Shown here one piece after another: positions 1 through 11,608 of a stretch of DNA of 64,000 bases; the first letter of the stretch is position 1, and each line of letters begins with the position of its first letter. Both the position numbers and the translations under genes were made by a program. The notes under the pieces were generated by a model that saw only the letters and a list, made by a program, of their open reading frames with translations, was not told where the DNA came from and did no database searches. This stretch comes from Prunella strophiata (lineage: Eukaryota; Chordata; Aves; Passeriformes; Prunellidae): contig JAZBQD010000034.1 of assembly GCA_036583965.1 (NCBI GenBank), forward strand, positions 8,506,540-8,570,539, read 5' to 3'.

Positions 1-414
1 GCTCCTCTGGCTGAGGGTCTTAATGCACTTAGTGAACATCTGGACTGTGGCCCTCCCCTTCCAGACCTTTCTTCTCTCCACGGGCAGCCGGGTTATCTGG
101 AGGGGAAGGAAGCCTGACAGCCAGCTCTGTCCTGCAGGGCTGCTCTCATTCCTCAGCAGGCCCGAGGGACGATTTGGCAGAAAGGAGCGTCGCGTAAAGG
201 AATGTCCCGTGATGGACAGCGCTTAATGGGACGCCTCCACGTGCACCCCTGGCCATCCTGAGCTGTTCCCAGCAGCCTCCTGGTGTGGAGAGGTGATGGC
301 GAGGCTGAAGGATGCCCACACTCATCCTCACAGCGTGGTGGATGCTTTCCCTGCAGACACCTCTGCGCAGGCACCGGTACCTCTGGACGCGCAGGCTCTG
401 CAGACTCCAAACGC

Positions 415-560
415 CGAGAAATGTTTGACAGAGCAGCATACATATTCCAAACATTGCTTGATTCATGTTTTAAAGTCTCACTTGCAAGCATACTTCCCCA
501 GCTCAGACATCAATCACTGCAAATATGTTCTTATAAACAAAGCAACACAGACTGACTGTC
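415..560. promoter_or_regulatory. Candidate noncoding regulatory island
   Basis: This AT-rich block, with SOX/TCF-like words (AACATTGCTT, AACAAAGC) and an octamer-like GCAAATAT, sits between GC-richer flanks. It is a motif-based guess; no conservation could be measured. Confidence 0.2.
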
Positions 561-939
561 TCTTCCACCCTTACCATACGCAGGTCACCTGGGCAGCACC
601 CTGGGGAGAGGCGCTTCCCAGAGCATCTGAGCCCCCCTTGGAGGACACCAGCACAGGTAGCTGAGGAAAAGCAATGGGAAACCTGCTACCAGTGGCATGG
701 GACCATCCAAGGATATGTATCCCAAAGCTGAGTCCGTCACTGTGCTGGGAATGACTCACTGCTGCTGTGCAGCCTGCTGCACAAAGGTGCCTGTCCTCGA
801 GGTTACAGTGTCCCTTCATCTCCTCATCTCACTCCATGCCCCACCCAAACACACATCTCTGCCATTACAGGGATGAGATTTCCCCAGGCAGGGACAGGGG
901 ATGACGTTCCTGATGATCAGGATGAAGTATTTCCCAGCA

Positions 940-1060
940 TGTGGGGTTGCTGCATGCAGCTGCATACTTACATTGATAATGAGGGCAGAAGCACAATTTC
1001 GTGTAATGTTTTGACTCTGAATGTCTGATTATCACATTTAATATCTCAAGAGACCTCCCT
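940..1060. promoter_or_regulatory. Candidate noncoding regulatory island
   Basis: The block contains a GCATGCAGCTGCAT core (an E-box CAGCTG within overlapping GCATGC and TGCAGCTGCA palindromes), then GATAAT, TGATTATC and TTTAATAT within about 80 bp. The composition contrasts with its surroundings. It is inferred only from motif clustering. Confidence 0.2.
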
Positions 1061-3997
1061 CCTCAGCATTAGGGACCTGGTGTGGGTATGGGAGTGTCAC
1101 AGCTGGCTGCTCCCCATGGTCACTGCATTGTCACCACCAGAGTTTCCCTGTCCCACTGTCTGCAGGGACATGGTGAGGTGCTGGGTCATGGTTGTACCTG
1201 CTTCCTCCACTACTTGGACATCCCAGACCCCACAAGCCCCAGCCCTTGCCACCACACAGCAGGGACCCCAAAGTACATGCAGCTCTGGGGCCATCCCTGC
1301 CACCAACTGGGCACTCCAAGAATCTGGACAAAAGCAGTGAGACATGACAGGGACAGTGGAAAAAAATGTCTGCTCCAAATTCCTGGGGTTTGGAGGCTTT
1401 TTAAAGCAAACTCCCTTTCTTTAGGACGCTCCAGCAAAGTTCAGGATCCTGTTGGTAGGTGACTCTCGCACTTCTCAGCCCTCTGTTTAGGAAAAATAAA
1501 TAGGAAAGAATCCAGAGGCGGTGCTTTCCTCCAGCTCCAGGAGATGGATCAGCGCTTGCCACTGCAGCAAAACTGTCCCACCGTGATCTAACCCAGTGCT
1601 TTGTCCTGAAATGCTCTGCCACGGCTGAATACATGACTCCTCTGGAGCAGGGTGACACATTCCAGCCCCAGACAGTGACACTGACAGATGCAATCAGCCT
1701 GCAAGGTTTAATGGGAACACGGCGCTGGTGGAGCCGGCGGCGGGAAATTTATGAGGAATTCAGGAGAGGAAGAGGAGAATGAGCAGCATTTGCTGATGCA
1801 CGAGGGAGGAAGATCCCAGCAGGGCAGCAGCTGAGCCATGGCATGGTGGCATTTACTGGGGGCAACTCAGTGGCAAGGGCCCTGGCCATTGGGAGGGAAC
1901 AGCAGCATGGTGGGACCAGAAAAGGGTCCTGGCCCTCAGCCACAAAAAGAGCAATTGGGAGGAAGCTCTGTGGCCATCTCCTATGTGGGAATTGATGAGC
2001 CCTGTGTCCCACCACAACTCCTAAATTGAATAAACCCCATCCTGCTGCCAAGCATATCCAGAGCTGCTTTTTGAAAACAGCAATGCTCTTACTGCCAGGT
2101 TTTGGGCAGGCTGAAACTCTCCCAGGTCAGGAGCTACATCTAACAGGTCACTGGGGCTCATCCAGCCTGGGGCTGAGCACCAAACTCCTGATGGGAACCT
2201 GCTCACTGCCTAAGCCTCCCTATTTCAGCCAAAGCACTAAGGCCAGGGAGATTTTGGACATGTGCATCCCAGGTTTTCCTCCTCCACTCTTGCCCTGCAC
2301 CCCTGTCAGTCGAGGGCCAGTATCAGTCTCCATCTCTCCTGACTCAGCCCAGCACCAGCTGCGATGGCCTGAGATAGCAGCAAGTGGCTCAGCCATAGGG
2401 CTCCAGGGGCAATTAGAGAGGAGACAGCTCCTGCCTGCACCCAGCTCCTTCCCACACCTCAGGGCAGGGCTTGAAACCTCTGGAACCTGCTGGGATGCTC
2501 GGGGGGCTGCGTGCTTTGGGATACTTCCCCACAGAGGGGTGAGGAGGGCGGTCCCACCCCAGCTCCCACAGCCAGCACGGGCAGACAAGGCTGTGAGGAG
2601 AGGAGGAGAGGGGAAAAAAATGTCTCATTGCTGTAAGGAGATTTACTGGGCTTGTTATCAGCACAGGAAGAGCCAGAGCTTAGGGGCAAATGGGAGATGC
2701 TTTGCCTATTGCAGTATTTTTTCCTACTGTGCTCTGAGCCGGCTCCTGCAGGCGCAGGCAGGCGGGACACTCGGCTCCACTGCTCCCTTTCCAGCCCTCC
2801 ATGTGAGCCCTGGCACCTCCAGCTTTCTGCTTGCAAAGGCAGGGGCTGCTCAGAGCCCAGAGCACCCGTGTTCATTCAAAAACTGCTTTGTGTTTAGCTG
2901 CTGGTGTCCATAAGCCCAGCAGAGCTCAGAATGCTGAGCCCAGCTCACCTGGCTGGTGGCTGCTCTCCTCATCCACCACATCTGGGTCTCAGCAGCTGCT
3001 TTTAACCTGGACTGGGGCTTGTAACCACAGCCAGGACCAAGAGATGGGGGCTTTTTGTGAGGCTTCCTGATTCTGCTGCCTGCTTGCACCTCACACCATT
3101 GTCACCACACCAGTCCTGGGTCGGATCCTGGGGCTTATTTCCATGAGATCTCAAGGCTGTGGAAGGTTGGGAATGAGGGGTTTTTTTCCTGGTGAGGAGG
3201 ATTATGCTTTGTGCTTATCTGAAGCCCCTGCAAGTACCTGGGGGAGCACATGTGTGTTGGGGAGCCAGTGCATTTTAGGGGGCACATTCAGATACGTGTG
3301 GGAGCAGGGGAGAAACAACTTCCTCATCTCACAGACTGCATAATAGCATCCATGGAATTAAAACAAGGTCTGAGCAAGAGAAATGGACCCACAAAGGCCT
3401 TTATCTGGCAGAATCAGAGCTCAGCAGCAGCACGGGAAGCAGCGTGCAGCTCACAGGAGACCCAGCCCATCTAGAGTTTCGGCTCTGGTTAATGACACAG
3501 CAAATCGAGCCTGTCATCTTCAGACATGATGTTTCTTGTCCTTTTGGCCCAAGAAAACAATCACCACCCTCTAAAACTGCAGTTTCACACTGGTGTAGCC
3601 CTTTCTCCCCCCATCCTCTCCAGAGGAAAGGCAGAGGCAGCAGCTCTTGGGGTGGGAGGATGCGGCACTGGGGGCTCACCACCCTCCACCCCACAACTTC
3701 AGCATCACACTGAGCAGATGAGGCTGGGCCAGCTTCCTCCTGGGGAGCCACAGCGAGGTGGAGTGCCCATCCAGAGGATCCCAGCTCCCCCCATAAAATG
3801 CCAGGTCCAGGCAAATCCATGAGAAACAACTTCTCCCTAACTCCATGGGTGTTGAGCTCCTGGCAGGGCTTCACCAGGCTGGGCTTGCTGCACAGGAGAA
3901 GCAGCTGCATGGCAAAACTTCACTGCCAAAGACCCTAGCATAGAAATATTTGTGCCTTAAATCACAGACTGATGCCACTAGCAGAAAAATCAGCATC

Positions 3998-4062
3998 ATA
4001 TCTATATATCTATATATCTAATCTATATATCTATATATCTATATATCTATATATCTATATAT
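3998..4062. repeat. (ATATCTAT)n microsatellite
   Basis: Tandem copies of an 8-bp ATATCTAT unit are visible, with one TCTAATC interruption near 4019-4024. Very AT-rich DNA continues to about 4215 (TATATA and TGTGTGTAT words). The Tyr/Ile-rich open frame through it is a translation of the repeat and not a gene. Confidence 0.9.
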
Positions 4063-6959
4063 GCTTATACACATACACATGCTATGTATACTTCTTTATA
4101 TTTACAACTACAATAGTAATTATATTTGTACTTACATTTATTTTATTTGTATATATTAAAATATTGATTTATATATGCAAATTAATTCTTTTATATATAT
4201 ATGTGTGTGTATAAATACTGTATCAGGATTGCTGGTGTGTATATTGCTGGCTTAGGAATTACTGTGGGGTTTTTTTGTGCTCTAGGTGTAACAAGGAGTA
4301 TGTTAAAAAAACTTTAAGAAGGGCTTTAACACCTTGTTGGGAAATGGTTTTTGTTTGTCCCAGGGTGAGTGTTTTAGCTCCTACATATGATGGGCCCTTC
4401 AGAGAGGCCACAGGAGCTCTGGGGCAAGATCAGAGTGGGGCTGAACACTGGTACAAAATCCCTCCCTGCAAGCCTTCACCCTGATGGAAAATGCACTGTG
4501 CTGAAGTCAGGGATTCTCCAGCAGCTGGGATAATCAGCAGTGAAGTGCTGGTGGTGGCAGTCACCTTGCCAGCACCCACCAGCTTTGTCCATGTCCCACA
4601 AAACATCCCTGGAGCCGCTGCACCACCAGCGCTGCGGATTTCACAACATTTCCCCAGGAGTGTTTGGATTTAGGGTGTAAAACAAACCACTTTTGTCCAA
4701 ACAAGATGCTTCTTGCAGAGATGGCTATTTTGGGTTGGGTGTTTTTTATTTTAATGGCCTTTCAAAGAGCAGAACTGCTTTGCACGAAGCTGCTCCAAAT
4801 GTTTCCAAGCAAAGTTTAAGAGAAAACTGGAGTTTCACTTAAGCGGGTTTTAATGGGGAAGGCTTGCTTTTCCTTCATGTTCCCTGCTCTTCTTGGAAAA
4901 CCAGGAGCCAAGAGAAGAAAGGTCTTCAGCTCACAGCAAACAATTTTGTTTCAGTTTTGAGAAGTAGGGAGGGATCAGCATTTTTATGGGAGCAATTTAT
5001 TTCCTTCCAATAAGCTCCATTTCAGACAGTTTTTTTCCTCCAGAGCATGTTAGGAGGAGTCACATATTTACTGTGTATATTGATATACAATAAAAGTGTT
5101 ATTCTTTGGAGGTCTGGATTCACTTTTTACAGCATGTCCCCATCCTGTGACTCCCTGGATGCAAGGAGGTACAATATCCACACTGACTACAGGACACAGT
5201 GTCTCTGTGCCTTTTTGCCCTAAAATCCCCCCACTTCCCCCCATACCTGTGAAGACAGCAGCACAGCCATTCTGGATGCTGGACCCCAGTTTGGGATGGG
5301 GAATAACGAGCTCTGGGGAGGCTTCTGCCACCTCCCATTAATAAAACAGGGGGAAAAAGGGTGGGAAAAAGCACTAAAATTATTTAAGACCCCCAACTCC
5401 CAAATAATTTTCTGTTGCAAAAAAAAGTATTAACAGATGCTTGTTAATTCTTAAAACCATCTCAATCCAACCTTGGAAAACCCATCTTGAGAGTCTTGCT
5501 GTAATGACTGGCCCAGCAGCTGCACAGACATCTCAGGATGCAGTTTGGGGGAACCAAGGGAAAATCAGTCCCTCTGCTCCCATGGAAGTGAGCAGTAACT
5601 CCTGCACCTGAGCAGAGAGAAAACTTGGAATTTTGAGAGAGCTGAGTATAACCAGGGTAATGAGGCACCACTAATAATCCTCATCCTCCTACCCTGGCAC
5701 AGTTGGGAAGGCATAGCCAGACCTGGCATGAGACATTGGTGTGATGAGAACTGGAATTACCCTGAAAATCTTAGAGAAAAAATTAATTAAAAACCCCATG
5801 TGGATCCACACAGAGAGGAAGGTGGGAAGCAGGGATACCAAGACATGGTCCCACCACAGGGAAACATGGACAGGATGCTGTTCCCTGGCTCTGGCTGCTC
5901 TGCAGTGCCAGCACATCACACTGAGCCTGTGACACAGCAGAGCCCTGCTAAAAGCATCCCAACCTTTTTTGGTGGTCAGGACCACTGTCAGCAGCCTTTT
6001 CTCACCACAAAGCCATTTACCTGCAATGTCACACAGAGAGGGTGCAGGACAGGAGCTCAGCCACCGAGCCAGGCCAGTCCCTGTGCCAGGCACAGTAGCA
6101 GTGGGACAGGAGGGAAGCCCCTCTTTCAAGGAATGTGGGATGGGGGTGTAACAGGGACCAGGGAAGCCCCTCATGCACTCATGGTGTCCTGGTACCTGGG
6201 CTTGGAAGGTCCCTGAGCTCCTGGAGCTGGAAGGAGTGGGAAGAGAAGTCCCCACAGTGGCACCACCAGGATTAATGGAGAGCAAGGGAGAGGGAGAAGG
6301 ACACATCTCATGTCATGACCCACTTCTCTTTCCCCACCAGCACATAGGAGGTGACCCAAACCTGCACTAAGGGAAAGGCTGGCAGCAGCAAGCCCAGCTC
6401 TGCCCATCCAGACCCAGCAGTTTGTCTCCAGCTGTGCCCCAAACCAGATGCTTTTGACGCCAGGAGCTGCCTTAATAAGCGCTTATGCAATCCTCAGCAG
6501 AGGAAATGTCTTTCCCAATCCCCAGCCATTAGCAGTTGGCTGATGCCCTGGAGCAGGACATTTTAGAGCCCTTGTAAATTTGCTTCAGGAGTGGAAAGTG
6601 GTTCGAGGAGGGAGAGGCACTGGTTTTTGTCAGGGACTTGAATCATCTGGGAGCTCTTCACTACTCCCCACGAGTGGAGAGTTGCCACCATGAGACAGCA
6701 GCCAAACCCTGCCCTGAGCCAGGGGATCAAGATGGGAGAATGACAGTGGCACCTTGCACCCCAGGGTCAGCAGCCAGGCTCAAGGTTTTGGGATCAGTGT
6801 TTGTCTCAGCAAGGAATCTGAGTGGGAAAGAAGAGGTTTTAGGGGAGGAGCATCACTCCTGATTCCATGCAAAACTTCTTTCAAGAAAAGAGATCAACCA
6901 GGGAGCAACTGGACCCACTGTCCATGCACATGGGCTGCCAGTCAGAGTTCATGGACTGG

Positions 6960-7450
6960 GTTTTTCTGTCATCTCCCATTACGTGTCTATGACAGGTAAT
7001 TTAATATAAATAGAAATTCCCCTCATGGCAGGTGGAGCCTCCTTCCACTGACTTCATGGCAATCAGATGAGTGAACAGCTCTGTTTTAAGTGAGACTCAG
7101 GTCATCCATGCCAGCCTGCAGCAATGATTTCGTAGCTGGTTCCTGCAGTGAGGCTGCTGTTACCTTCCCTTTACCTGTTCTTTGCATCCAAACCTAATTG
7201 CCAATTGACATGGGCCGTCTTTGAGGAGCTGCTGCTCCATCAGCACAATGAGCCATTGTTGAAATGGCTGCAGCAATTTTCCAGGTTAATTTATGGCTGC
7301 CACACCCCATTAGCAGCAATAAATGTGGAGCCCGGTTTTGCCGAAATTGTGAGTTACGATTTTTCAAATAAATACATTTTCCTATAAACCAGCTCTCTGT
7401 TTAGTTTGAATGTTCCTTACAGACACATCCATCTACATAAAATACACAGG
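6960..7450. promoter_or_regulatory. Candidate HAND1 distal enhancer island
   Basis: This is about 490 bp of AT-rich, non-repetitive DNA. A MEF2-like ATATAAATAG lies at 7004-7013 (9 of 10 to consensus on the reverse strand). TTTGCAT lies at 7181-7187, TAATTG at 7195-7200 and CAATTG at 7202-7207. TTAATTTAT and CATTAGCAGCAATAAAT follow. A 79-codon open frame crosses the block but resembles no known protein, and long open stretches are common in conserved noncoding DNA. The enhancer role is inferred. Confidence 0.3.
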
Positions 7451-8569
7451 AGAGGAAGCTGAGCTGTGACTTTGCTCTGATGACATAAAAACTTTTGTAA
7501 ACACAATGTCACTTACAGTACTAGCAAAGAGAGAGCCCAAAAAATAAACAGAGAGTGCCTGGCCCATCCCTTCAGGAGCACATGGAAAATTTAATACTTT
7601 TTTCCGTAAAGCTTTGTTTTCCTTTTGATTTATCCACACAAGACAGTGGCTGTTTGGCCATAAATAGAAGGTATTTCTTGAGGGGCAATGGTTGCAGTCA
7701 TCCTGTGTGTCGCCACAGGGGCGGCACGGGAGGGGTGTGGACAGAGAAGATGCTGTGGGTTGCTGCTGGGAACAGGAAGATCCAGGCACAGCCCTGTGTT
7801 CACCCCCAATTCCTCCTGCTCCTTCTGTGGGGCTCTGACAGACTGTACCTCACTGGGAGCTGCTCCTGTGGTGCTGATGCAGGACCAAGCAGCCCAGTGA
7901 TGCAGTCTGGGGGCACAGGAGAGCACGGGCACCAGCAAGCTCTGCTGCATCCCAGCACCCCCCACCCCTAGGAAACCCATCCTGGCACAGCAGGACACGT
8001 GTGGCAAACCCTCCTGGGGAGGAGAGATGCCCTGAGTGGGCTTTTGCAGCCCAGCCTTGGCTGTGACCCCAGAGCTGAATTAATTGCTGATCAAACTGAT
8101 TTCGATTCCATTCCCTTCTGCAGATTCTCTCGCTCCTCACATTGCCAGGAGGAAAATGATCCCCCAGAGAAGCTCTCAGCAGCTCTCCTTGGATCAGGCT
8201 CTGCTCATGCCTCAGTTTCCCAAGGGTTTTTGCCACCGTCCCCCGAGGCCTCTGAGAGCAGAACTGTTAGGAAGGTGCTGAGTGATTATTATTGCATTAT
8301 TTCAGGCAAGTGCTATAAATACCCAGGGGCACCTTTAGACACAGCCCAGCTGCCCAGGGGAGCTGGCTCAGCCCTGCTCTGCGCCTGCAGTGGTTGAGGA
8401 GGGGATCGAAGGCAGGGGAGGAGTGAGGAGATACCCTGGGCATACCCAGATGGGGGACACGGTGTGGGGCTGGGGGTGACAGGGCTGGGACCCTCCTGGC
8501 TGCACCCTGGGGCTTCAGAGGGGTTTGGAGTGGGGGGATGTGGGTGCAGCAGGGTGCTGGGATGCCGCA

Positions 8570-8790
8570 GGGAGACGCTAACAAGGAAGACAAGGGGAAT
8601 ATTTTACGGGGCTGCAATGTAAACAGAGCTGGAGCAGAGCCCCTTTTTATGGAGTCCCTGTCCTGCCAGGGCATCTGCCAAGGGCCTGATTTACGCTCCT
8701 ATTTAGATAAGGGAGCCAGAGGGGGGGAGCAGAGCTGGCGTCAAAGTCACAGGACACCGGGGCTGCCGCTCGCCGGGCGCTGATAAGGAG
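8570..8790. promoter_or_regulatory. Candidate GATA/forkhead regulatory island
   Basis: A forkhead-type TGTAAACA (8619-8626), a CArG-like CCTTTTTATGG near 8642, AGATAAG (8705-8711) and TGATAAG (8781-8787) lie within 220 bp. GATA and forkhead factors act in heart and mesoderm, which fits the nearby HAND1 gene. Function is inferred from motifs alone. Confidence 0.25.
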
Positions 8791-9009
8791 GTGGCTGAGG
8801 GGCCAGACCCTCAGCTCCTGTCCCAGAAATGGGGATGGATGCAGGGCTCGGGGGTCCCTGCTGAGTTTGGGGTGCTGGGGTTCACAGAGACCTGGGATAA
8901 CCTCACTCCCAACACGCAGCATTGGCCCCCTCGCCTTCACCTGGCCATGAGGGCAGGAAATCTTTCTCTGGGAAGGATTTGAAGGAAAGCAGGTGGAGAG
9001 AAACGTGGC

Positions 9010-9250
9010 TCCTCCTGCCATGCCAGCCATAAATCTCCTAATCCAAACTGCTCGGCGTTTTCTCCCCCATGCGAGTGGGGAGATGTGAAATTAAAGAAAC
9101 TCACCAAAAGTTTGAGAAGTGCTAAATTTGGACGCCATGACAAAGGCAGTCTGGTTTGATTTAGAAGGTGTCGGCATGAAAAGGGCTCTGGTTTTATTAT
9201 TTTATTAAAACACGAAAGATTAGAATGATTTTCCAAAGGAAAATCAACCC
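9010..9250. promoter_or_regulatory. Candidate noncoding regulatory island
   Basis: Low-CpG, AT-rich sequence with CTAATCC, GAAATTAAAG, GATTTAGA and TTTATTATTTTATTAAA words lies between GC-richer flanks about 2.3 kb upstream of the HAND1 start. It is a compositional island with homeodomain-like sites. No alignment was possible. Confidence 0.25.
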
Positions 9251-9984
9251 TCTGGTCCCACTATTTGCTCAGCTGAGCACTTCCAAACTGCGGGGTCCAG
9301 GGACCTCCATCAGGGGGTGGATTAAGCAAGATAAAGCCCGGGCTTGGGCTGGACTTACCTGTCTTGGCAGCTGGAGGCTGGAGGTGACTCTGGTGCACAG
9401 CTCAAGGTGACAGCTCCCAGCTGGATGTGGCTGTAAGTGGCCTGTGCAATGCAGGGCTATGGGGATGAAAGGGGTATTTTTGGGAGGCATTTCTAGAGCT
9501 GGGGTTGGGTGCCACAGGCTCCATCATGGCAGTTTGCAGGGCTGGGGAGAAGCTCAGTGAGGAGGCTGGGAGGTTTGTAAGAGGAGCAGGGCTCCACAGG
9601 TGATGCTCTGCCAGCATGGAGAGGTGAGGCATGAAGTGGGATCCCTGAACTTCTCCCAGGTGGGCACTGGCTCCCATCAGCTCTGAGCTGGGCTCGGGGA
9701 TCCCACCCAACCGCGGCTGTTTTGAAGGAAATCGGGGACACGACGCCCTACCCTACCCAAGCCTGGCTCTAGCAGGAGAGTAATCACTAGCAAATGTTTG
9801 CAGGGCGCTTGTTTAAAGGGGGTGGGGAAGCGGGGTCTTTGCAGCAGCTGGGAACAAAGCAGGGGGGAACAAAGCTGGGCAGACCCGGCACGGGCGCTCC
9901 CCCCGAGCCGCCGGGGCCCGGCAGAACCGGAGACCCGCTTGCACCCTGCCCCGGCCCCCCCAGCCTCCTGCCTTTGCGACTCGC

Positions 9985-10215
9985 CTTGTAACAACTAACG
10001 ATGGAAAATCCGAGGCATTTAAGTGGCTCCCGAATCCGCCCGGGAACCGTGATTGAGAGAAGTCAAATAAAATTTGTCATCTTTAAAATGCAGGAGGACG
10101 TTAATGGTGTGTTAGCCCGGATGATTAATACAAGCGCCTGCAAACAACCCTCCAACGTTTCCACCCTCCGCTGCAAGATGAATCGCTGGAAAGCGCCGTT
10201 AATCGCTAACATACC
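9985..10215. promoter_or_regulatory. Candidate HAND1 proximal enhancer with NKX2-5-type site
   Basis: This island lies about 1.5 kb upstream of the TATA box. It holds a perfect NKX2-5-type TTAAGTG (10019-10025), TTAATGG, GATTAATAC, AAATAAAATTTGTCATC and CGTTAATCGC. It is bounded by GC-rich, simple-looking DNA. NKX2-5 is a known regulator of cardiac genes, so this is the most HAND1-relevant candidate upstream. Role inferred. Confidence 0.35.
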
Positions 10216-10554
10216 TTGGGCCCAAAGCCCCTTCCTGCCCCTTCCAGCCGTGCTGTGATCACCGCTGCCGTGCCCAGCCTGTCCTCAGCGGAGTCACTGC
10301 AGCAAGAGCAGGGGTCAGCCCCAGTGTCGCCCAGCAGGGCTGGGGTGAAGCTCGGGCTCTGGGAGACATCCTCCTGGGGATCTGTCACCCATGGGTGCAG
10401 AGGAGAGCAGGATGTGCTGTCCACTTCGCCCTGGGCTTGGGTTTGGGGCTGTGGTGAATACAAGACCCCAACCCCAGCGGGCTCCCCCAGCCCTTTCGTG
10501 GCCAGGCTGGGGCAGGGAAACGCAGGGCAGGTCCCCACTTCCCTATTGTAAATA

Positions 10555-10960
10555 CATTCGTGTGCATGGACAGTGTAATTTTTATATATTGATGGATCTG
10601 TGCAGTGTCTGTGCACGGGTGAGCAGCACACACACATGAGTTTATAAGCCGTGTGTGTGATAGGTGTGTGTGTGCCACATGTGTGTGAGTCATATACCTA
10701 CAGTGACATGGTGTGTGTAGCACATCCGTGCTGCTGGTGTGTGTAACATACGTGGGTGCACGTGTGTGCCGTGTTTGTGAGGGTGTGTGCACAGCACAGG
10801 GGGTCGTGTGGTGCACGCAGCATCTTTGTGGTGCATGCGGGCAACGCGGGCAGTGAGCAGCAGTGCGTGGTGTAACCAGCACAAGTGCAGTGTGGATTTG
10901 TGCAGCGTGCATTGCACAGCGTGGGCGTGTGCTGTGCACGCCTGCAGTGCACATCCCTGT
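10555..10960. repeat. Degenerate TG/CA-rich low-complexity tract
   Basis: Interrupted runs of TGTG, GTGCACG and GTGTGTGCC make the + strand GT-rich for about 400 bp. The Cys/His/Thr-rich open frames on the opposite strand are translations of CAC-type repeats and are not supported as genes. Alternating purine-pyrimidine sequence could adopt Z-DNA, but that is speculation. Confidence 0.7.
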
Positions 10961-11402
10961 GCAGCTGTGCAACGCAGCCGTGGGCCAGGAGCCCCTTGTG
11001 CAGGCAGGGAGCCCACACCCCATCCCTGCCACCCCAACCGCAGGGGTGCCCAGTACTTCACTCCGATACCTTCACCTCCCTTTTCTCCCCATCCCCCGGC
11101 TCCCCCGGCTCCGAGGGCGGCCCCGAGCACCCCGCACTGCCCCCTCCCGGCCCGGCCCCTCGGAGGTCCGGGCAGCCGCGGCTCCCCTGCCCCGGCCGGG
11201 CGCGGCGGCTCTCGGGGGGCTCCGGGACGGGGGTGGGGTGCCCCTGGGCTCTTCCTCACCCCCTTCCCCCTGAAAGCGAGGAGCGGGCGGGACGCAGGGC
11301 AAGCGGCGGAGGTGTGAGCCCAAAGCCCCGAGCCCGGAGCGCGGCGCACGCCCCCTCCGCCGCCTCGCTCCCCCCGGGGCCTCCGCGCATCCTCCCCTGC
11401 CC

Positions 11403-11440
11403 ATTGGCTCCACGGCGGGGGGGCCGCGGCCCTATATAAA
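11403..11440 (+). promoter_or_regulatory. HAND1: HAND1 core promoter (inverted CCAAT and TATA box)
   Basis: ATTGG (an inverted CCAAT box) is at 11403-11407 and a strong TATATAAA is at 11433-11440. A transcription start about 30 bp downstream, near 11463-11470, would give a 5'UTR of roughly 185 bases before the ATG at 11652. A TATA box is consistent with a tightly tissue-restricted gene. Confidence 0.75.
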
Positions 11441-11608
11441 GGCAGGGTCGGGAGGCTCCAGAAGGGGTTAAAAAATCCCCCAAACAACAAACCCAAAACC
11501 CCAAACCCCGGCCGCCCCACCCCAAACCCCGCAGCAGCCGGAGCCGCCGGAGCCGCGCTCCCCGCAGCCCGCCGCGCCCGCCCGGCGGGGAGCGCCTCCC
11601 GCCCGGCC

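Larger units (their letters stand above)
1..11430. other. Intergenic region upstream of HAND1, no gene supported
   Basis: No open reading frame here shows a recognisable protein or splice-linked coding exons. The longest frames (for example about 2.0-2.9 kb on +) are Pro/Ser/Ala-rich products of GC-biased unique DNA. The stretch alternates GC-moderate, CAG/CTG-rich unconstrained-looking sequence with short AT-rich islands that carry clustered TAAT, GATA, octamer and forkhead-like motifs. The islands are listed separately. An AT microsatellite lies near 4.0 kb and a degenerate TG-rich tract near 10.6-10.9 kb. By synteny with other vertebrates, this is where distal HAND1 control elements would be expected. 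Confidence 0.7.

Noticed and set aside
2026..2913. 295-codon open frame on the + strand
   Set aside because: No domain, no similar protein that I recognise, a stop-poor GC-biased region and no splice context.
3972..4214. Hydrophobic Tyr/Ile-rich 80-codon frame that looks like a membrane peptide
   Set aside because: It is a direct translation of the ATATCTAT microsatellite and adjoining AT-rich DNA.
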